From Nemopilema nomurai (Eukaryota; Cnidaria; Scyphozoa; Rhizostomeae; Rhizostomatidae): a DNA stretch of 64,000 nucleotides. Of this stretch, positions 44,201-59,200 are shown in pieces. The DNA lies in NCBI GenBank assembly GCA_003864495.1, contig ML133383.1:2129560-2193559 (forward strand). The letters are read 5' to 3'. The position numbers and the translations under genes are program-made. Under the pieces are notes generated by a model that saw nothing but the letters and a program-made list of their open reading frames with translations, was not told where the DNA came from and did not search any database. Positions within the stretch are counted from its first letter, which is position 1; each line of letters starts with the position of its first letter.

Positions 44201-47200
44201 ATGGGTGCTTGTGGAAGCTACACTGTACGCAACGGAATCTCTCGGCCTTTTGAAGAAGCGGTCTTAATTCTTGATTAAAATCAGCAGATCCTGCTTAAGG
44301 TATTCCTTTACAATGCACGACATCTTAGGGCCACTCGCTGCTTTAAATTTGATTTAGCAACCACAAAGAAAGCGTATTCGTACCCCTTCAAGTCCCGGTG
44401 GGGGTCCACTGTTTTGCGTCCTCCGCATTGACGAGTTTTCGGGGCCACTGTACGAAGAGCAGGATGACGACGATGACGCATTGGAGTGGTTGGACTCATT
44501 CGACGAGGCAGAAGAATTCAGCGACTGCGAAGGAGAATGCTGCAAAGAAGAGCATCCAGTGTGACAAGAAACGATACAATCCGGGTTGCGGGGAGCTAGA
44601 CTGCTCGCAATGGAATCTTTTAAGAGTAATAAAATCAAACGAGGCTGCATTTACACAAAACAGTCACTGTCTGAACAGTTAAGTCATCTTCTACCTTGTA
44701 GCATGCATATAATTATTAAGCATGGGAGAGATTTCTAGCATAGAGTTTTGCGAATCACGTTTAATTGCTCTGAGAAATATCTCTTGGCTTTGAGTTATCT
44801 CTCGGTTTTGAGTTAATTTTTGCGTCACAAATTTGTAATTCTTGCGTTCCGGCCCTGTTCTTTTTTTGTCCGGTCTTTCACCACCTCTTAAACCGGTGGG
44901 GACATTTTTGTGACGTGAATCAAGGAATAAAGTAGGCTAGAAACGGAAACTCACCTGGAAATTATCAACTAACGAGTATTTGCTCATCTGAGACTTTGAT
45001 GTCTTCAGCCACTGTGGATAAAAAATCGTTCAAATACCACTCATAATGATTAATTCTATCCACGCAAAACTAAATATTTCAGTTTTCTGCAACATACACA
45101 TTGTGAAAGCGGTTTTTGAGAATGCATTCTACAGCTCAGCTGATAGTCAGATCTAAACAGGGGCATGATAGGGACATAACCCTGGATACCTAGATACCCC
45201 ACCCTACCAAATTCACTTTTTACCAATAAACCTGGGAACCTATCGAAGGTAGTTTGATTTCATTTAAGCAAATAACATTTGCATTTCCATTAAAGCATCC
45301 CTCGTTTACGGATTGATACCATTCTTCAATTCGCATGCTGGAAGCTGTCTGCAAAGGACGTACAAAATCAGCATGGCATTAAAGATCTTACCAAATCCTT
45401 AAGGATCGACTCGGGCATCGACTTTGAAAAGCCAAACCCACTCCATGTGCCTGTGGGCATGCGCACTTCCTCGTAATCCGTTTCGTTAGTGATAGCTACA
45501 AAACAATGACAAGCACTTTCACGTGGCAGTCGTATTCGCCATGAATATCGTAGTGCTATCACGTGTACAATAAACATTTTTCGAATATTTACATGTGAAT
45601 AGGACAATCATGGCATGTGATGATAATGCATGAATCATGTGACTCAATCTCGAATTGCATGTGTTTTTTGTCTTCCGCCAGTGTGGACAGCTTCGACTGT
45701 ATATATAAGAGTTTCTTAAATGTCATTGGCGGAGATTAATCTTTATCTAAAATCCGTCTAGATCTTGTTTATTTCCATTAGAAACTCAGCTACTGTTTCA
45801 TACAACCGAATATTTCATATATAATCAAGGGTTCTAGCTGAAGAACTCGTTTAAAAAAAATATTTTTCAACAATTTCCTTAAAAAATACTGTCCACCTCT
45901 TCATTCGTCAAGTCAGAAAAAGTAAAAGTGTATCATATCAGAGCCTTGGCCTGAAACTTTCTTATCATAATCACTATGGCAATACATGGTTAATCCAAAT
46001 AGAAATTGCAAAGATGGCCACGTTTCAAAAATCAATCACTTTCAACAACTCTCTATGAGAGTCAGCAAAGACGCGTTGACAAAAGAACTCCAGAAAGTAG
46101 CGACTTAGTCAGCATAAAACAGCGAAGAAAATCTCGAGTGAAGAAAATACCTTTTGATGCCATCTGTCTTTTCAGCTCATAATCAGCTATCTGTTAAAGG
46201 AAGCGCAGTGTTATTGCAAATTTGAAGTGTCTAGAGATCGTATTCATGGTCAAAAACTGTTATTTTCTTGGCTTTGACGATAAAGCATAAAATGGTTCGA
46301 AACTCTCACTAATTAAAACATGTTTTCAAGCATTAATAAAACATTTCCGGTCATAGAATCGTTGTAAAACCAGGTGCTAGCGATAAAGCCGTAAGATCAT
46401 CTCGAGAAAACATGCGTAGATTCAAATAAGTACTAAAAACATTTTAAACAACAAGTTTTGAAGCTCGCTTTGAAAAGCATATTCACTTCTGCATAACCAT
46501 TAATAACTCCATAATGATTTTACAGCTTAACGAAAATATTCACAGGGAAATTCTTCCACAAGGACCAAGATCTTGTTTGCTTCTGTCAGCATTGGACTAC
46601 GCTTTATGAAATCTTTTCTCTTAAACAAAGCGACTTACGTTGTATTTCTTCTTTCTGAATGGCAGGCGTTCAATTCTAAAACACAAGACAAGTAAGCTAA
46701 CAAACCACCCAACAGAATGAAATATTTGTCACAACCACGTCAGTTCAATGCCCTAGATGGAACTCATGAAGGAGCAAGGCTCTCCAACAAAGCATACAGC
46801 ATTTGCTGTTTGGAATTGAACACTCCATTAGTCCTCTTAAAGCACAAAAAAATCTTGGAACATTTTCTTAACCGAACAAATTCTGAGAATTGTATAAAAG
46901 TTCTCAAAAATGCTGCAAGGATGATAGAAAACTTGGTAATGGGAAAAATTTACTGAGGTTGAAAGGACAACGATTTGTTCCTACTGAAAGATTTGGTCTC
47001 ATATTCAGCAGAGGATTAGACTAGAAAATGATATTCCACTTTTATCTGACATTTCATACGCCAAGGGGTGTTAGTATAACGACCTGTCCTGTGAGCTTGA
47101 AAAACAGTGTGCGATAAAACCCCATGCCGTTCTGTAGAAAAAATCGAGATTCGTGTCGTGCAAAAATGGTTGAAATGTAGATTTTCTGTTTCCGTTTATT

Positions 47201-50200
47201 TGACTGAAGGTAGGTTATGATGCAATAGCAACTTACAGATTGGAAGTTTGAGAAAGACTTCCACTCATGCTAAGCTCGCTTTGGGAGTCGCTCAAAACTG
47301 GATCAGGCGACAAGGAGTCACTTCCCCTGAAGAAAATAAGCGGACATATCAGCAAACTATGCATGATTACATCAGGATGGAATAGAGTGTCAAGGTTAGA
47401 AGGTCATGTAAAGGTTAGAAGGTCATGTAAAGGTTAGAAGGTCATGTAAAGGTTAGAAGGTCATGTAATATTCAATGCCATCTTCGCTTATGTGAATAGA
47501 ATGTCCGTGAACATATCACCAAGGGCAGTCATTCTAAATGTCTCTAGCCACGGCCAACATTTGCAATTGATGTTTCAAGCAATAACTGGTGAAGCTAGAT
47601 TTACTTTGGCAAGAATCACTAAGAAGTTACTATACAATGAATTCTTGTTTCGTACGTTTGACATTTAAATTGTTTGATGGCCAGGTAAGACTGTTGGCTT
47701 GGATGGAAGTTAAAGTGAACAGCCTTAAGGTGGTGAAAGATGTACTGTGACAGTTCGGAAACAAATGCAATACAGATTATATAGCTAATTCTACAGGCCA
47801 TGCAAGCACATGTGAAGTTTGCGTCCTTGGGAAGAAATGAAAAGGCCACTGCACATTCTTCTATTTGACAGGAATGCCCAAAACTAGTAGGAACATGGAC
47901 CCCTGAACCCAAAACAAGCAAGAGAATAAGCAGCTAGGAATCTTACGAGAAAGGGGCGTTTCTTACGCCACCAAGGACCTCGATCGCCGGCCGGGATCTG
48001 CTCCAGGAGCCATTTAGAGCTGAAAAGCAGTCAAGCCATTAGGAACACGAGCATCAATCAAAGTACCTGTTATATCTGAAGATTTTACATCAGTGTCTGG
48101 CCAACACAAAGATCACTAGCAAGCAGATGTGCCGACAATAAATAAGCCTTATGATATAACAATTAGCGGGTACCAGTAAAAAACTAAGAGTGTGCTGAAT
48201 GCAATAAATCTGATCTTAGACAAGCATTTATTTTAACTGGTGGCAATTTTCTTCGAAACTCGATATCACATATTAAATAGCCTGAATATCAGCCCTTAGC
48301 TTCAATAACAAGATGAACGTGCCAGCTTTCTTTTGAAATCAGCAAGAGAGGTTATTCAAAGGGCGTGGAACAAAAAATAGTGCGTGGATTTTCAGCAATT
48401 GATGTTTCTCGATTTTCTCTGAAATCTTTTCAACAACAACTGAGCAGATTTGTATAGATGACTGTCAATTTGTCCTTTCAACTCTGGCTACAGGAGCGCG
48501 AATACACGCGTCTCCACGTAAATCATTGCTTCCATAAGCCTGGAAGGAGCCTTCTAGGTAGATGAACCAGAAAAACGTTCTCTGAATGTATGGGAGTCGA
48601 CAATTTGAATGAATCACTAATCGTTATTCTAGAGAAGTAAAAAACTGATAAACATCTGCTCCATTCTTGGGTGGCACAACAGAAAAGAAAATTTTCTGAC
48701 ACCGACTTTCTTGTGCAATTTCGCTGAACTATACACGATCTTTTGACTCCAGATCTAAACTACAACATGAAAACTTCAAGGATTACTTTGATGTACATAC
48801 CTATAGAGTGGGAACTCTCCTGATTTCCCGTCGGTGAGAACCTTGAGCCAACAGGCATTGGCATCTACAAGGAGAACAAATTCCGACCAGACATTACCAC
48901 AGTGGCAAACCTAATACAAGTTTTTCAATAGCAAAATGTCGAGCCCCATAGCCATGTTCATTCATTTGCAAACATCCTTAACAAGTGGGCAAATTCCATC
49001 TAAACAAATCGTTGCCGAGAATTTAAAGTATGAGATTTATGATAGAAAAGCAGGAGCCCATTTTTCGATAACTGATCTGCCAAGAAATTCGGTTATCCCG
49101 ACTCTGTTGATCCCGAGCAAAGTCTTTCAGTAATTTCAAGAGGACGGGGAATTAAAAATTGTTGTTTTCACTGGGAACTTTTTGGATCAGCTACAAAACG
49201 AAGTCGTTGGATAGATGCAGCATCCAAGTTGCTCGCAGCACACTTCCAAATTGGCCTGGTCTGATGTGACGTGGATTTCATCTGATCTGTTGCGAATCTG
49301 ACGTGGATTTCATCTGATCTGTTGCGAATCTGACATGGATTTCATTTTATCAACGTGCTTGATCTAATCGGGATTCGATCTGATATGATATTGACTACAC
49401 CAGAATACAAATCTCTGATTTATATTTATCTGATATGATGGGATCAGGTCTGGCCAAATTTCACGAAATCCTTTAACTCAGCATCAATACCAAGCTTATT
49501 GCCTCCTTTGAAAGCTCAATAGCTGGACGATATCATCAGCTTCTAAGACTCTTTCAACAGTTGCCTTCAATTTCAACCTTCTTCTCCACCTACAGTACTG
49601 TGATTTTGAAAGCTTCTGCCGAAGATACTATTCTTTTCTTAAAAACATTAGCTGGGAAGTTTTCTGCGGTACGGGCTTTCCTTTCTCAACGATTTGGGGG
49701 TAAGATTGCTCAACCTGTTCTGTAATCGTCTCAGCTCAAAATCATTTTCATAAATGGTGGACGTAACCCAGGCACACACACCTTCTCTTTCGTATCACTG
49801 GGGAATCTTCGCTTGCTCTGAAAAAAAAAACGATTTGAAATCTTCTTTAAAAAGCATAATACTTTTAAAAAGCCTCAGGTTTAATCATGAAAAATTTCGC
49901 AGTATTATGGTGAGCTTGCCTGAGTTTAAATATAACGATTGTTCAGTGAATTTATTGTGCCGACAGAACTATTCTTTTCGGGGCAAAATAGCGATATCTG
50001 TTTTGGTAAATGTTTTCTTTATCCCATTTTTTTTTGCTTCCAACATTTTGCTAGTAGTTTTCGGCACGCAATGAAATGATGAGCATTGAAATGTCTCTAG
50101 CACCAAACAAGTACAAGGAAAGACAGGCAACAGGCTTATAACAGAGAGTTAAGGCTTGATCGCTTCAAAAGCATTAAGGAAAAACCTGTTGTCCCAAGTA

Positions 50201-53200
50201 TTCAAGGTGACCCTATAGCCTGGTTCCCATTTGTCGTAATTTGAACCTGAACTTTCAGTCATAAGCTGTTTATGAAGTCGCTGACTTTTCCGCCAACTAG
50301 AAATGCGTTCTATTTGAAGCAGGTATAATGTGTGTGAACGTTGCGCATGATAGTCGGCGACTTTACTGCCACGTTGCTAGTTAGAATTCTGAAGCTTTGA
50401 AAGGTTTCTCGATTGTCGCGCTTTTTCAAGCTTCAGTTGGCGCGCTATGCAGCATGTAAGTCGGCGAATCTCATTACAAGTGTGAATACATTGAACGCAG
50501 AAACGTAAGAAGCAGGATATTCGTCGACTACCCTGATTCTTACGGAAATTTCGACAATGGGAACCAGGCTTAAAAGATACCATGTTGTTTCGTAAATTTT
50601 TTCATCTCAATGCCAATCAATGGAACCCAGAAGCAAATGATGCACTGCTTATATCCAATAATGCTGGTTAAAATTTTCAGCTTCAATTTTCAAAAGGTGC
50701 GTTTTGAAGCGAGGAAACCTTTAGAGGACGATTGCGCGTGAGAGTTGGTAGCAGGATTTCGTGACATGACACCTCAAGACGGGGGGAGGGGGGTTGAGGT
50801 GGTGGTAATCACCATAATTGGGGGGAGGGGGGTTGTCAAAGTCGCAAATTGAGCCTTTGTGCTTGTCAACAAAAAACCATCAAAACAATGATCTGACCCC
50901 ATGTTTATGTACACAAAACGTTTCAGAGAATTGTTGCTAAGGATTTTTGGCAGGTACGGCTTCAGAATATGGCACCATCAAGGCTAATATGAGTAAAATA
51001 CCGAAGCCATGATCATCAATTGCCTCTTGGCCAGGTGCTCTGGGAACAAAAACCACAGGGGGGCTTGATAGAGCCGCCTGAGTCTCCTGTCAGCATTTGG
51101 AACTCAATGAGAAAAGCAGATAATAACGACACAATTTGCTATGATCAATCGAATGACGTAGCTTTTATGGCAACCACTCACCAGTGAATCGGAAAAGGGT
51201 CCGTTGCTCTGCTTTCTCAATGCTAGCACTGGCGAAGCAAATAAAAGGAATTGCATTGCACAGTTTTAATAATAAAGTAAATTATTATCATGGTCTAGGC
51301 TGTCTCCCTCTAGGTTTAGGAAAAAGGTTAAAAAGACCATCTTGTGACAAAGTCTGTGACCTAAGAGATCCCTGTATATGAAGTAAATAAAGGGGAGTCA
51401 CAGCTCCTAGGAACATACAAGAAATATGCCTGAGATATTTCAAGTAGTCGCAAACCCAATTTGATTCTGGGCTATCGATAAAAAGTTGAATGCAATTCTA
51501 AGCTTGGCGACTCTCGAAAAGACAAACCAAGTCATTTATTGCATGATGACCAAAATGGGTCGACGTACGTTTGTCAGGACCCCCGGATTTCTCCAAAGCC
51601 TCGTTTCGAGCTGCGGGCGAGCCAGCCTCGCCATTGATCCGGCTAAGATGACCTGTACTGTTGCTGCCTTTTATACCTATGAATGAGAAACGAATCCACA
51701 ATAACCGGCTTTGACAAACATAATCTACATTAGGCATTCATTGGCAATGTTGCAAGCGTAAACCAAGTCGAAGCAAAAACAAACAGACATTAGACACGCT
51801 TCTAATATAATATATAAACAAATAGTGTATGGCAAAACACCTCCTTTTGCAACTAGCCCTAGTGGCTCAATGGACGGGGTGCTATGGTCAGGCATACGTC
51901 TCAAACACACTACAAAGACAAGGCTCAACTTGTGGGTTTTTCGTCCACTTTCCAGAAAAAGCTGATTACCCGGGCTAAACCATTCACTGGTAAACGTAAA
52001 ATGATGAACGCAATAGACGATGAAAATGTGTAATATTTATTTGGGTTCACTTAAACCCAGTCGAGCATCGCACAACTTCTTATCAAACTGAGTACATTTC
52101 TTAAACCTGTCACAACCACCATCCAGGTGCTTGTAGACAAAGCGACTTATCATACGTTGCATCTGTGAATCGAACATACCCTTATGACTTATACACTGCA
52201 ACGGTGAATCAAACATACCCTCGTTGTTACGCTCATCCTGCTTGAAAAGAGAGTCTACGCTCATCGTACGCACTAGATCACTGGATATCAGCTTGTCGTT
52301 GGTAAGCGAGATCGGTATATCAGCTCTCTTCTGCATGTCACCAGGAGCCGGTGGCTTTGGTGAGTTTGATCCGTTGTAATTACCCACGACCGGGTTAACT
52401 ACAAGCTTCGGTGCCGGACCATTCTGTGCTACCATGGCCGGGCTAGTCGAATTCGACTGGAGCGGACTGCTGAGGGGGCTTGATGTGACTACTTCGTTGT
52501 TGTTGGTGTTGACAGAGTAGGGTATCTGCAGTTTGCCGTTCATAGCTGGAGCAAGAAGGGCAGTAGGGAACTCGTTTCCGGGCATGGGCATGCCCATCCT
52601 GGGGGAGTAGAAGTAGGGGTTGACCAATTTCATTGGGGGTGCAGGGAGGGGGAGGGACATCATTGGAGCCATGCTGAGGTCTTCTTTCACCAGTGTGCAT
52701 CTCGTCAAGTAGATGTTGTGGGCATTCTTTTCGATGCCTTTGACAATAACAGACTATGGACAGGAAAGAGAAGATAAGATCTCTCATCACTCATGGAGGG
52801 ATAAAAATGTTGTTAAAGGTACACCTGGGTCCTGATAGAATTATCATCATCAATCTACAGTGTTGCATTGTCCTAAAACTCACCTATTATCCGGGTCACA
52901 TGCCATTTAAATTAATGCAAATAGAACTTATCAAACACTTCACTTTTAAACCAAAACTTTGGCAATATATCAACATGTTCTTGGCAATTGGAATGCAGTT
53001 TACTCATACTTCTTTTCGACCTGTGATGCTTAAGCATGATCGTAGCCTTTAGTGGAAGTTCCGATTTAAAAGTCACGTAGCTTTGTGGGAGATGGATATG
53101 AAAACACTGTTCCTTTTGGATTCTATACACTATAGAGAGAGTAATAGGCCTTCTACAGGGAGGGATGCCCTCTCTAGGTGTTGGGAGAAGAGGGGGGCAG

Positions 53201-56200
53201 TGCCAGTAAATCCTGAAATGCTTGCCTACTATAAACTTTTAGGCATGTATAAGTGCAAATGTGAAGAAGTTCTGGCATATTCCATTATGTTATAAATTTG
53301 AGCATCGATGCTATAAAAGTATATCAAACACCAATTGTGATATTCTTCCTGTCATCTTTCTGTAGGCTAAGACAAAATCCCCCGCCACAGCTACAACAAC
53401 TAACATAATGGCGCTAACTTACTTTGGTGCCCTGTCGTGGCTTCGATTTGACGTTTATAAGTACGTCCAGTTCATCAATCAGCTTATTGATCAACCCTAA
53501 AAAATAGATGAGTGACGTCATACACGAGCAGCTGATGCATAAGAATTCAGATACGGATCAATCAGGAATCTGACGACGCACAGGAGGAGCCTCGAGAAAT
53601 AGTTGCCGTAGTGTAAAAATCCGGAACAGTATCTGCACCAAGACTAAACATGTTTTGCCAAAGGACTAAACACGTAAATGATCGTCATAGGCATCTCAAA
53701 CGAAAATACACCGATTGACTGAAGTGTTTGATTGATTGCGGCGTTTTCTTAGTTCAACTGCTGACTGAGGTTATCAACGGTGAGTCACAAACATGGAAGA
53801 ACAAATCCGCCGCGAATATGGAGACAGTAGGATTTAGTAACATCAAAAACCATCGCCAGTCTAGATCTCGTCTGAATACTGAAGATTCCTTTATTATCAA
53901 AGTCTTGTTTGGCATTTCGAGCAAGCAGACAATACCTAGCGAAAAACCATGATTGCCAACACACGAGCCTCTTTCGCTAATACGCTTGAAAGATTCATGT
54001 CATTCGATGTTGGACATTTGATCCAAAAACGTCTCGTTTTTCTCACAAAACCGTTAGTGACATCGAATAAAGTAATAACGTCCTTCTTTTAAAACTTGAT
54101 TTCTGGCCGACTCTAATTGCACTTTTGAATCAAAGCCTCTCAAAGAGACCCTTAGCATTAATGAATGCCTCTCAAATGCTTCCGAAAAAGTTCCAAAACT
54201 CGCAGCTGATCAGAAGTTGCTTATCTACGAACTGTCACCGCTAGTCAAAAAACTCTCAATGTACAGATTACTCTGGTAAGGTGCTGTGCAAGCTACAGCG
54301 AGCGTGATCTAACGGCTCCTTAGCAACACACACAGCAGTACTATCTATGACCGCATGTGATCTGCCTCCGAACATTTTAGTCAGACGAATAGCAAGTCGA
54401 GGAACTCTACGTCAAAATTGACGGAGCCATCAGCTTTTGTACTTATGTGACCACTATTCAAACTTTTGTGATAATCGTTCAGCTTTTAGCTGGCCTACTT
54501 GTCACTTTGATACCAAGGCTTGCTGGAAAGAGCTTTGAGCGAAACTGAAAAGGCAGATCCTGGCTCAATCAAGCCCGCCCGCAGCAAGGTCCATTTAGTG
54601 CCATGGTGTCCCTATATGCAACTCTTGGCTAAAGGTCTATGCGAAGCTTCACTGCTTTACAATGATGACACTACTGCATCTTGTACTTACTTGTGTCCGA
54701 TACCAAATCATCCTCGTCATCTTTTACGTCAAACATTAGAACAAGAGGCAGGAACTCCTGCAGCGAGAAGATTGTGATTGTCAGTTAAGGGTCTACATGA
54801 TGCGCAATTCTATCAAGAGGAATGGTGTCTAGGCACATACACCACTGTTTGGTTTTGTGTGTGCTTGGGGAATGTGTCAGATGTATGAATAATCCTACGC
54901 AATGAAGGGGGTCACTAACATAAACGATGAGAAAACTTTCGTTTGGAGATTTGAGGTTTAAAGGGGTATTGAGATTTGAGGCTTGAAGATTCAAAATATA
55001 ATTATAAAAACTAATATTGAATGCGTTCTAGGTTAAAGTTATCGGGTATTTCTCATTAAAAAGTAGAACAAAGAAGACTTGAGTGTTTGAAGATTCTCTA
55101 CCGATTAATGAAAAGTAAAGGTCATTCTTATGCACAGAAAATAATCTGTTATATCATAAAGCTAAATACCATAAACGATCAAGTTTAATTCGATCCAAAA
55201 CGATCAAGTTTAATTCGCTACGCAATTTAATGATTGATCGTTGATTGATCATTCCAATCAATCCTTGGCTGATATATCCGTAGATGAATGATGAATGATA
55301 GGATCCGCTATAGCAGGTTGAGCGCTGTCAATGATAGAATCAATGGACACAACAATAAGGTTTATGAGACATAATATGAGCTCGCCATACCATAAGCTGT
55401 ATTTTAGCTGTGATAGCCGACTCAATCGGGCCGGTTATAAACACGGTGCTTCTTTTTCCCTGAATACCGCTCTGGTCTGGGAACTGTATGCTAGAAGGAA
55501 AGGACAAAATTGCAACCCGGGGCCATAATAGCTAATAAGGAAAGTCGCAGACACTAGAGAAGGCAGCAGGTTCTAGAAAAGACACCTAATCTTGGGATAT
55601 AGCATGGAGAGCCATGGGGCATCAAAGCATACATCAACGTAAAAAATTCAGCGAACAAAACTCGGGCGAAAGACATGCAATTCAGCATCCGAAATGTAGC
55701 TATCTATTGTTCCCAAAACATAATCTTTATCGCCAAAAAGAAAATGTTATCAAGCAGGTGTACTTATTCCGAAAAACAAGTTTCTTCAACATGAAACGTT
55801 GCTTCTATGACACATGCCTTTGTGCGTGTCACCGCTTCACGTTCTCATCACGAGTGGGTTGGAAACACTGAAAACCTCGAATCAAAAGTCGACTGTCAAT
55901 ACTCTAGTTGGATGAGTAGGATGACTAATGTAACACACCCGCTGACATTTGAGTGGTGCGGGCTCTTAAAATCGCTCATCCAGCTGTTGCATAAAGCCCA
56001 ATCTCCACTAGGCGGAAAATGTCGAGGCGGAAAATGTCGAGGCGGAAAATGTCGAGGCGGAAAATGTCGAGGCGGAAACATTTCCTGCGATCTAACTGGC
56101 TAATTGAAATTGTCGCGGCGGAAAATGCCGACTAGCGGAAAGTAGAAAGTGGTCCTACTTTTCGCGGCTCGACAATTTTCCGCCTAGTGGAGATTGGGCT

Positions 56201-59200
56201 TAACAGAACAGATTGAGAAGAGATTCGCGCACAAACCTAGCACCGGTTCGCTGCATTATCTGCTTCATGTTGCTCCCATTCCGACCAATGATGAAGGCAT
56301 GGTGCTTACAGTCGATCTCTATCTGCGTAGTCACGGGCACCGTCACCTAGTGGATAAGATGCTTGCGATAAGCGAGAGCGATGTGATGCCTTCAGAACTG
56401 GGATGGTAGCGGACAATCCCCAGCATCTTTCGTAAGACTCTGTGCGCGAATCAAAGTATTTTTGACGTCACAGTTAGCGAGTCTGCGTTGTTGCAAAGCA
56501 TCAAAGCAAAACACAAACAAGAAAAGCGATATTGAGCTGAAACAGGGATTAGTAATGACCAAGACTTCAAATACGCGCTTCTGCTCACAGTCTCTTACCT
56601 CAATTTTGATCCGCAACTGTTATTTTTTGCAAGCTTTTAGTCAATTAGCGACGCTTCATACACCACTGTTGGGTGTTATCTATTTTGCAGATGCATTTAT
56701 TTCCAAATTACAAGTCACGAGAGAACAAGGCCTTTTTGATGAGATTATTCGAAACCCTCAAAAGACACTGAGCTAAATAGGCGATTCTTCTTGAAAGTGC
56801 TTCAGAAAGCGTGTTGCACTCCATGCATAAAGTTTCTGGATGTTTGTATCTTGATGCAGTCTTAGTTATTTTCCTTGTTCAATTATATGTTTAAACATAT
56901 TCACTGACAAGGATATAATACTAGCCTTCAAAGAAACACGCAACTACCAGAAAATAATGAATCTAGCAAAACTTTCTTCTGAATAGTATCCAGAAATTGA
57001 AAAGTTGCTGCAGTTTCAGAAACTAACAAACCATCAGTTATTTACAGAGAACCAGGTTGAAGATTTTGTTTCGCATTTTGTCTTAGCCACTTTTAGCGGC
57101 ATCCTGCACTTCTTTACAAACAAACGGAGAACGAAGCAGCATTTTTATCATCAAAAAGCAAAAGCATCCAACATGAACACGAAACTACTTGATCTCATTA
57201 AAAATGAAACTAGTGAAATTGTTAAAATTAAAATCCTATTATTGCTGTGGTTTCTATACAACAGAGAGAACATGCCAATTTTGAAAAATGTGAATTAGTT
57301 GTATGCAATGGGCAAAAGAACCGATCCACGTGCATTTGCGTTATAGAAACAGAAATGGAAATAGAAAATCTAATAAGATGGAATACATACCGGCAAAGTT
57401 CCCGTCAGGTGCTCTAGCAGGGTAAGCACTGCATCCTAATGGAAAAACAGTTTATAACTGTTAGGGAAATCTACTCAATATTTTGTATAATACTTCGGAT
57501 TATGAGTAGGATAAAGGGGCTTGACAATATTAATAATAATAACAATATTAATATTAATAAAAATTGATGATCTAAGTGTAAAATGAAACAATCAATTAAA
57601 TGCGATCACAAAATGAGTTTCCTTTTTCTAGGGTCGCTGCAGTTGGCCAGCAGCTGATTATTCTGTTAAAAAAGGGGCAATCTTTTCTTGACACTTGGAT
57701 CAAAGTGTATGATTTCTTGCCTTTGGTAAGGTATAAGGAACATGCCACCCGTATTCATGCAAAGATATGATTGAAGTGTACAAATATATATAATATGGAA
57801 ATATACGGATTACCTACCCTAACGGATACCGGATCAGAGTGGAGGCCTCGGACCGTCCCTATGAAGCCGTAGGCACGTGGTCGCTGAAAATGGAAGCAGG
57901 AGTGATCAATTGATGTATGACGTGCTGCTTGGATGACGTCATTAGGTATGACAAACTACATAGGGTCAGAGACAGGGATGGGGGCAGTCTCAAAACGAGC
58001 ATCCGTGAAATTTTATAAACATAAATTTTATGAAATTTTGAATTAGAATGTCGAATAGTGAAAGAGGCTTTCAAAATCGAAGAGATAATGATGGAGTAGA
58101 TGTAGTAACTTTCATGCAGGCTTCAAAAAGATGTCAGTGCATGTGTTCTTTGTGCGTCAAAACTTAAGGAAAATGAACTAAATGGCTGCCATGTCAAATC
58201 TTGTCTTGATCACACGGCTATGTAGATATATCGTAATTTGAAGTTGAAAATTGCACGATGAATCTTGCAAGAGAACAAATATGGCTACTTCGCTCTCTTA
58301 TACATGATATAATTCAGAATGACCGTAATAGCAAAACGTGGTCTATTATAAACACAGCAATTTAGTTGAAATGATACTGTAGCTAATAAATATGGCTTTA
58401 TTGAAAAAAGTATAAAAATTTACCAATTATATACATATTGCATAATTAATAGGATCCTTTGCCGGAAACTTTTGCAGGTCAAACTTTACTCAAACAAAGT
58501 TAAAAAAAATAAAGCGTAAGATAGCTGGAAAACTAAAGACACGACGACGGGGCGCGAGAAAGGAAGAAAAACAATGATGGACCAGTGAATAGATTCAGGT
58601 TTTTTTCAACCAAGAAACAATTTGGCACATTAGCATCAAATGAGAAAAGGTGTATCCATGAATACTTCTCACCTGCTTGAAAGTAATGCTAACGTTATAC
58701 TTCTGTGCAATGCTCTGAATTGCAGTGGAAGAGCTATCAGGTACAGCCATACAGTTCTGGGGCACTTCAAACATCAAGACGATGGGAAGCAGTTCCTATT
58801 AAACATGGAAGACACAATCCAGTTACTACAGAATAATGGAGTTCAAGATTTATCGGCTACTGGGTAATTCTTTAGTGCATCTACTAAACAACAGGTTGAT
58901 TGCTAAACATCGAGTTGTCTTCTCTATATACTTCTTCCTTATTCTCTAAAATTAAGCAGTTTGCAAAACCCTAAATTGACTTCGTCAAGTGTAAAAAACA
59001 TCAAGAGAGCATTGCCCCTGAATTTGATAAAGACGTGGGGAAAGTGCACCGTAGCAAAAGCTGATATCCCCTTTCTAATCATCTCAAACGATTATAATCT
59101 TGTGAAAAAACTCATATTTGGCAGAAAACATGGAAAACAATTCTAGGATTATAAAATCTCTTGAAACTAACAAAATATTCAGATTACAGAGATTTAGGAA

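Noticed and set aside
52037..52218. Tail of the large BICC1 frame ending GLSEPK
   Set aside because: It runs past in-phase GTATGT donors into the intron; splicing to 51039 continues the Bicaudal-C sequence.
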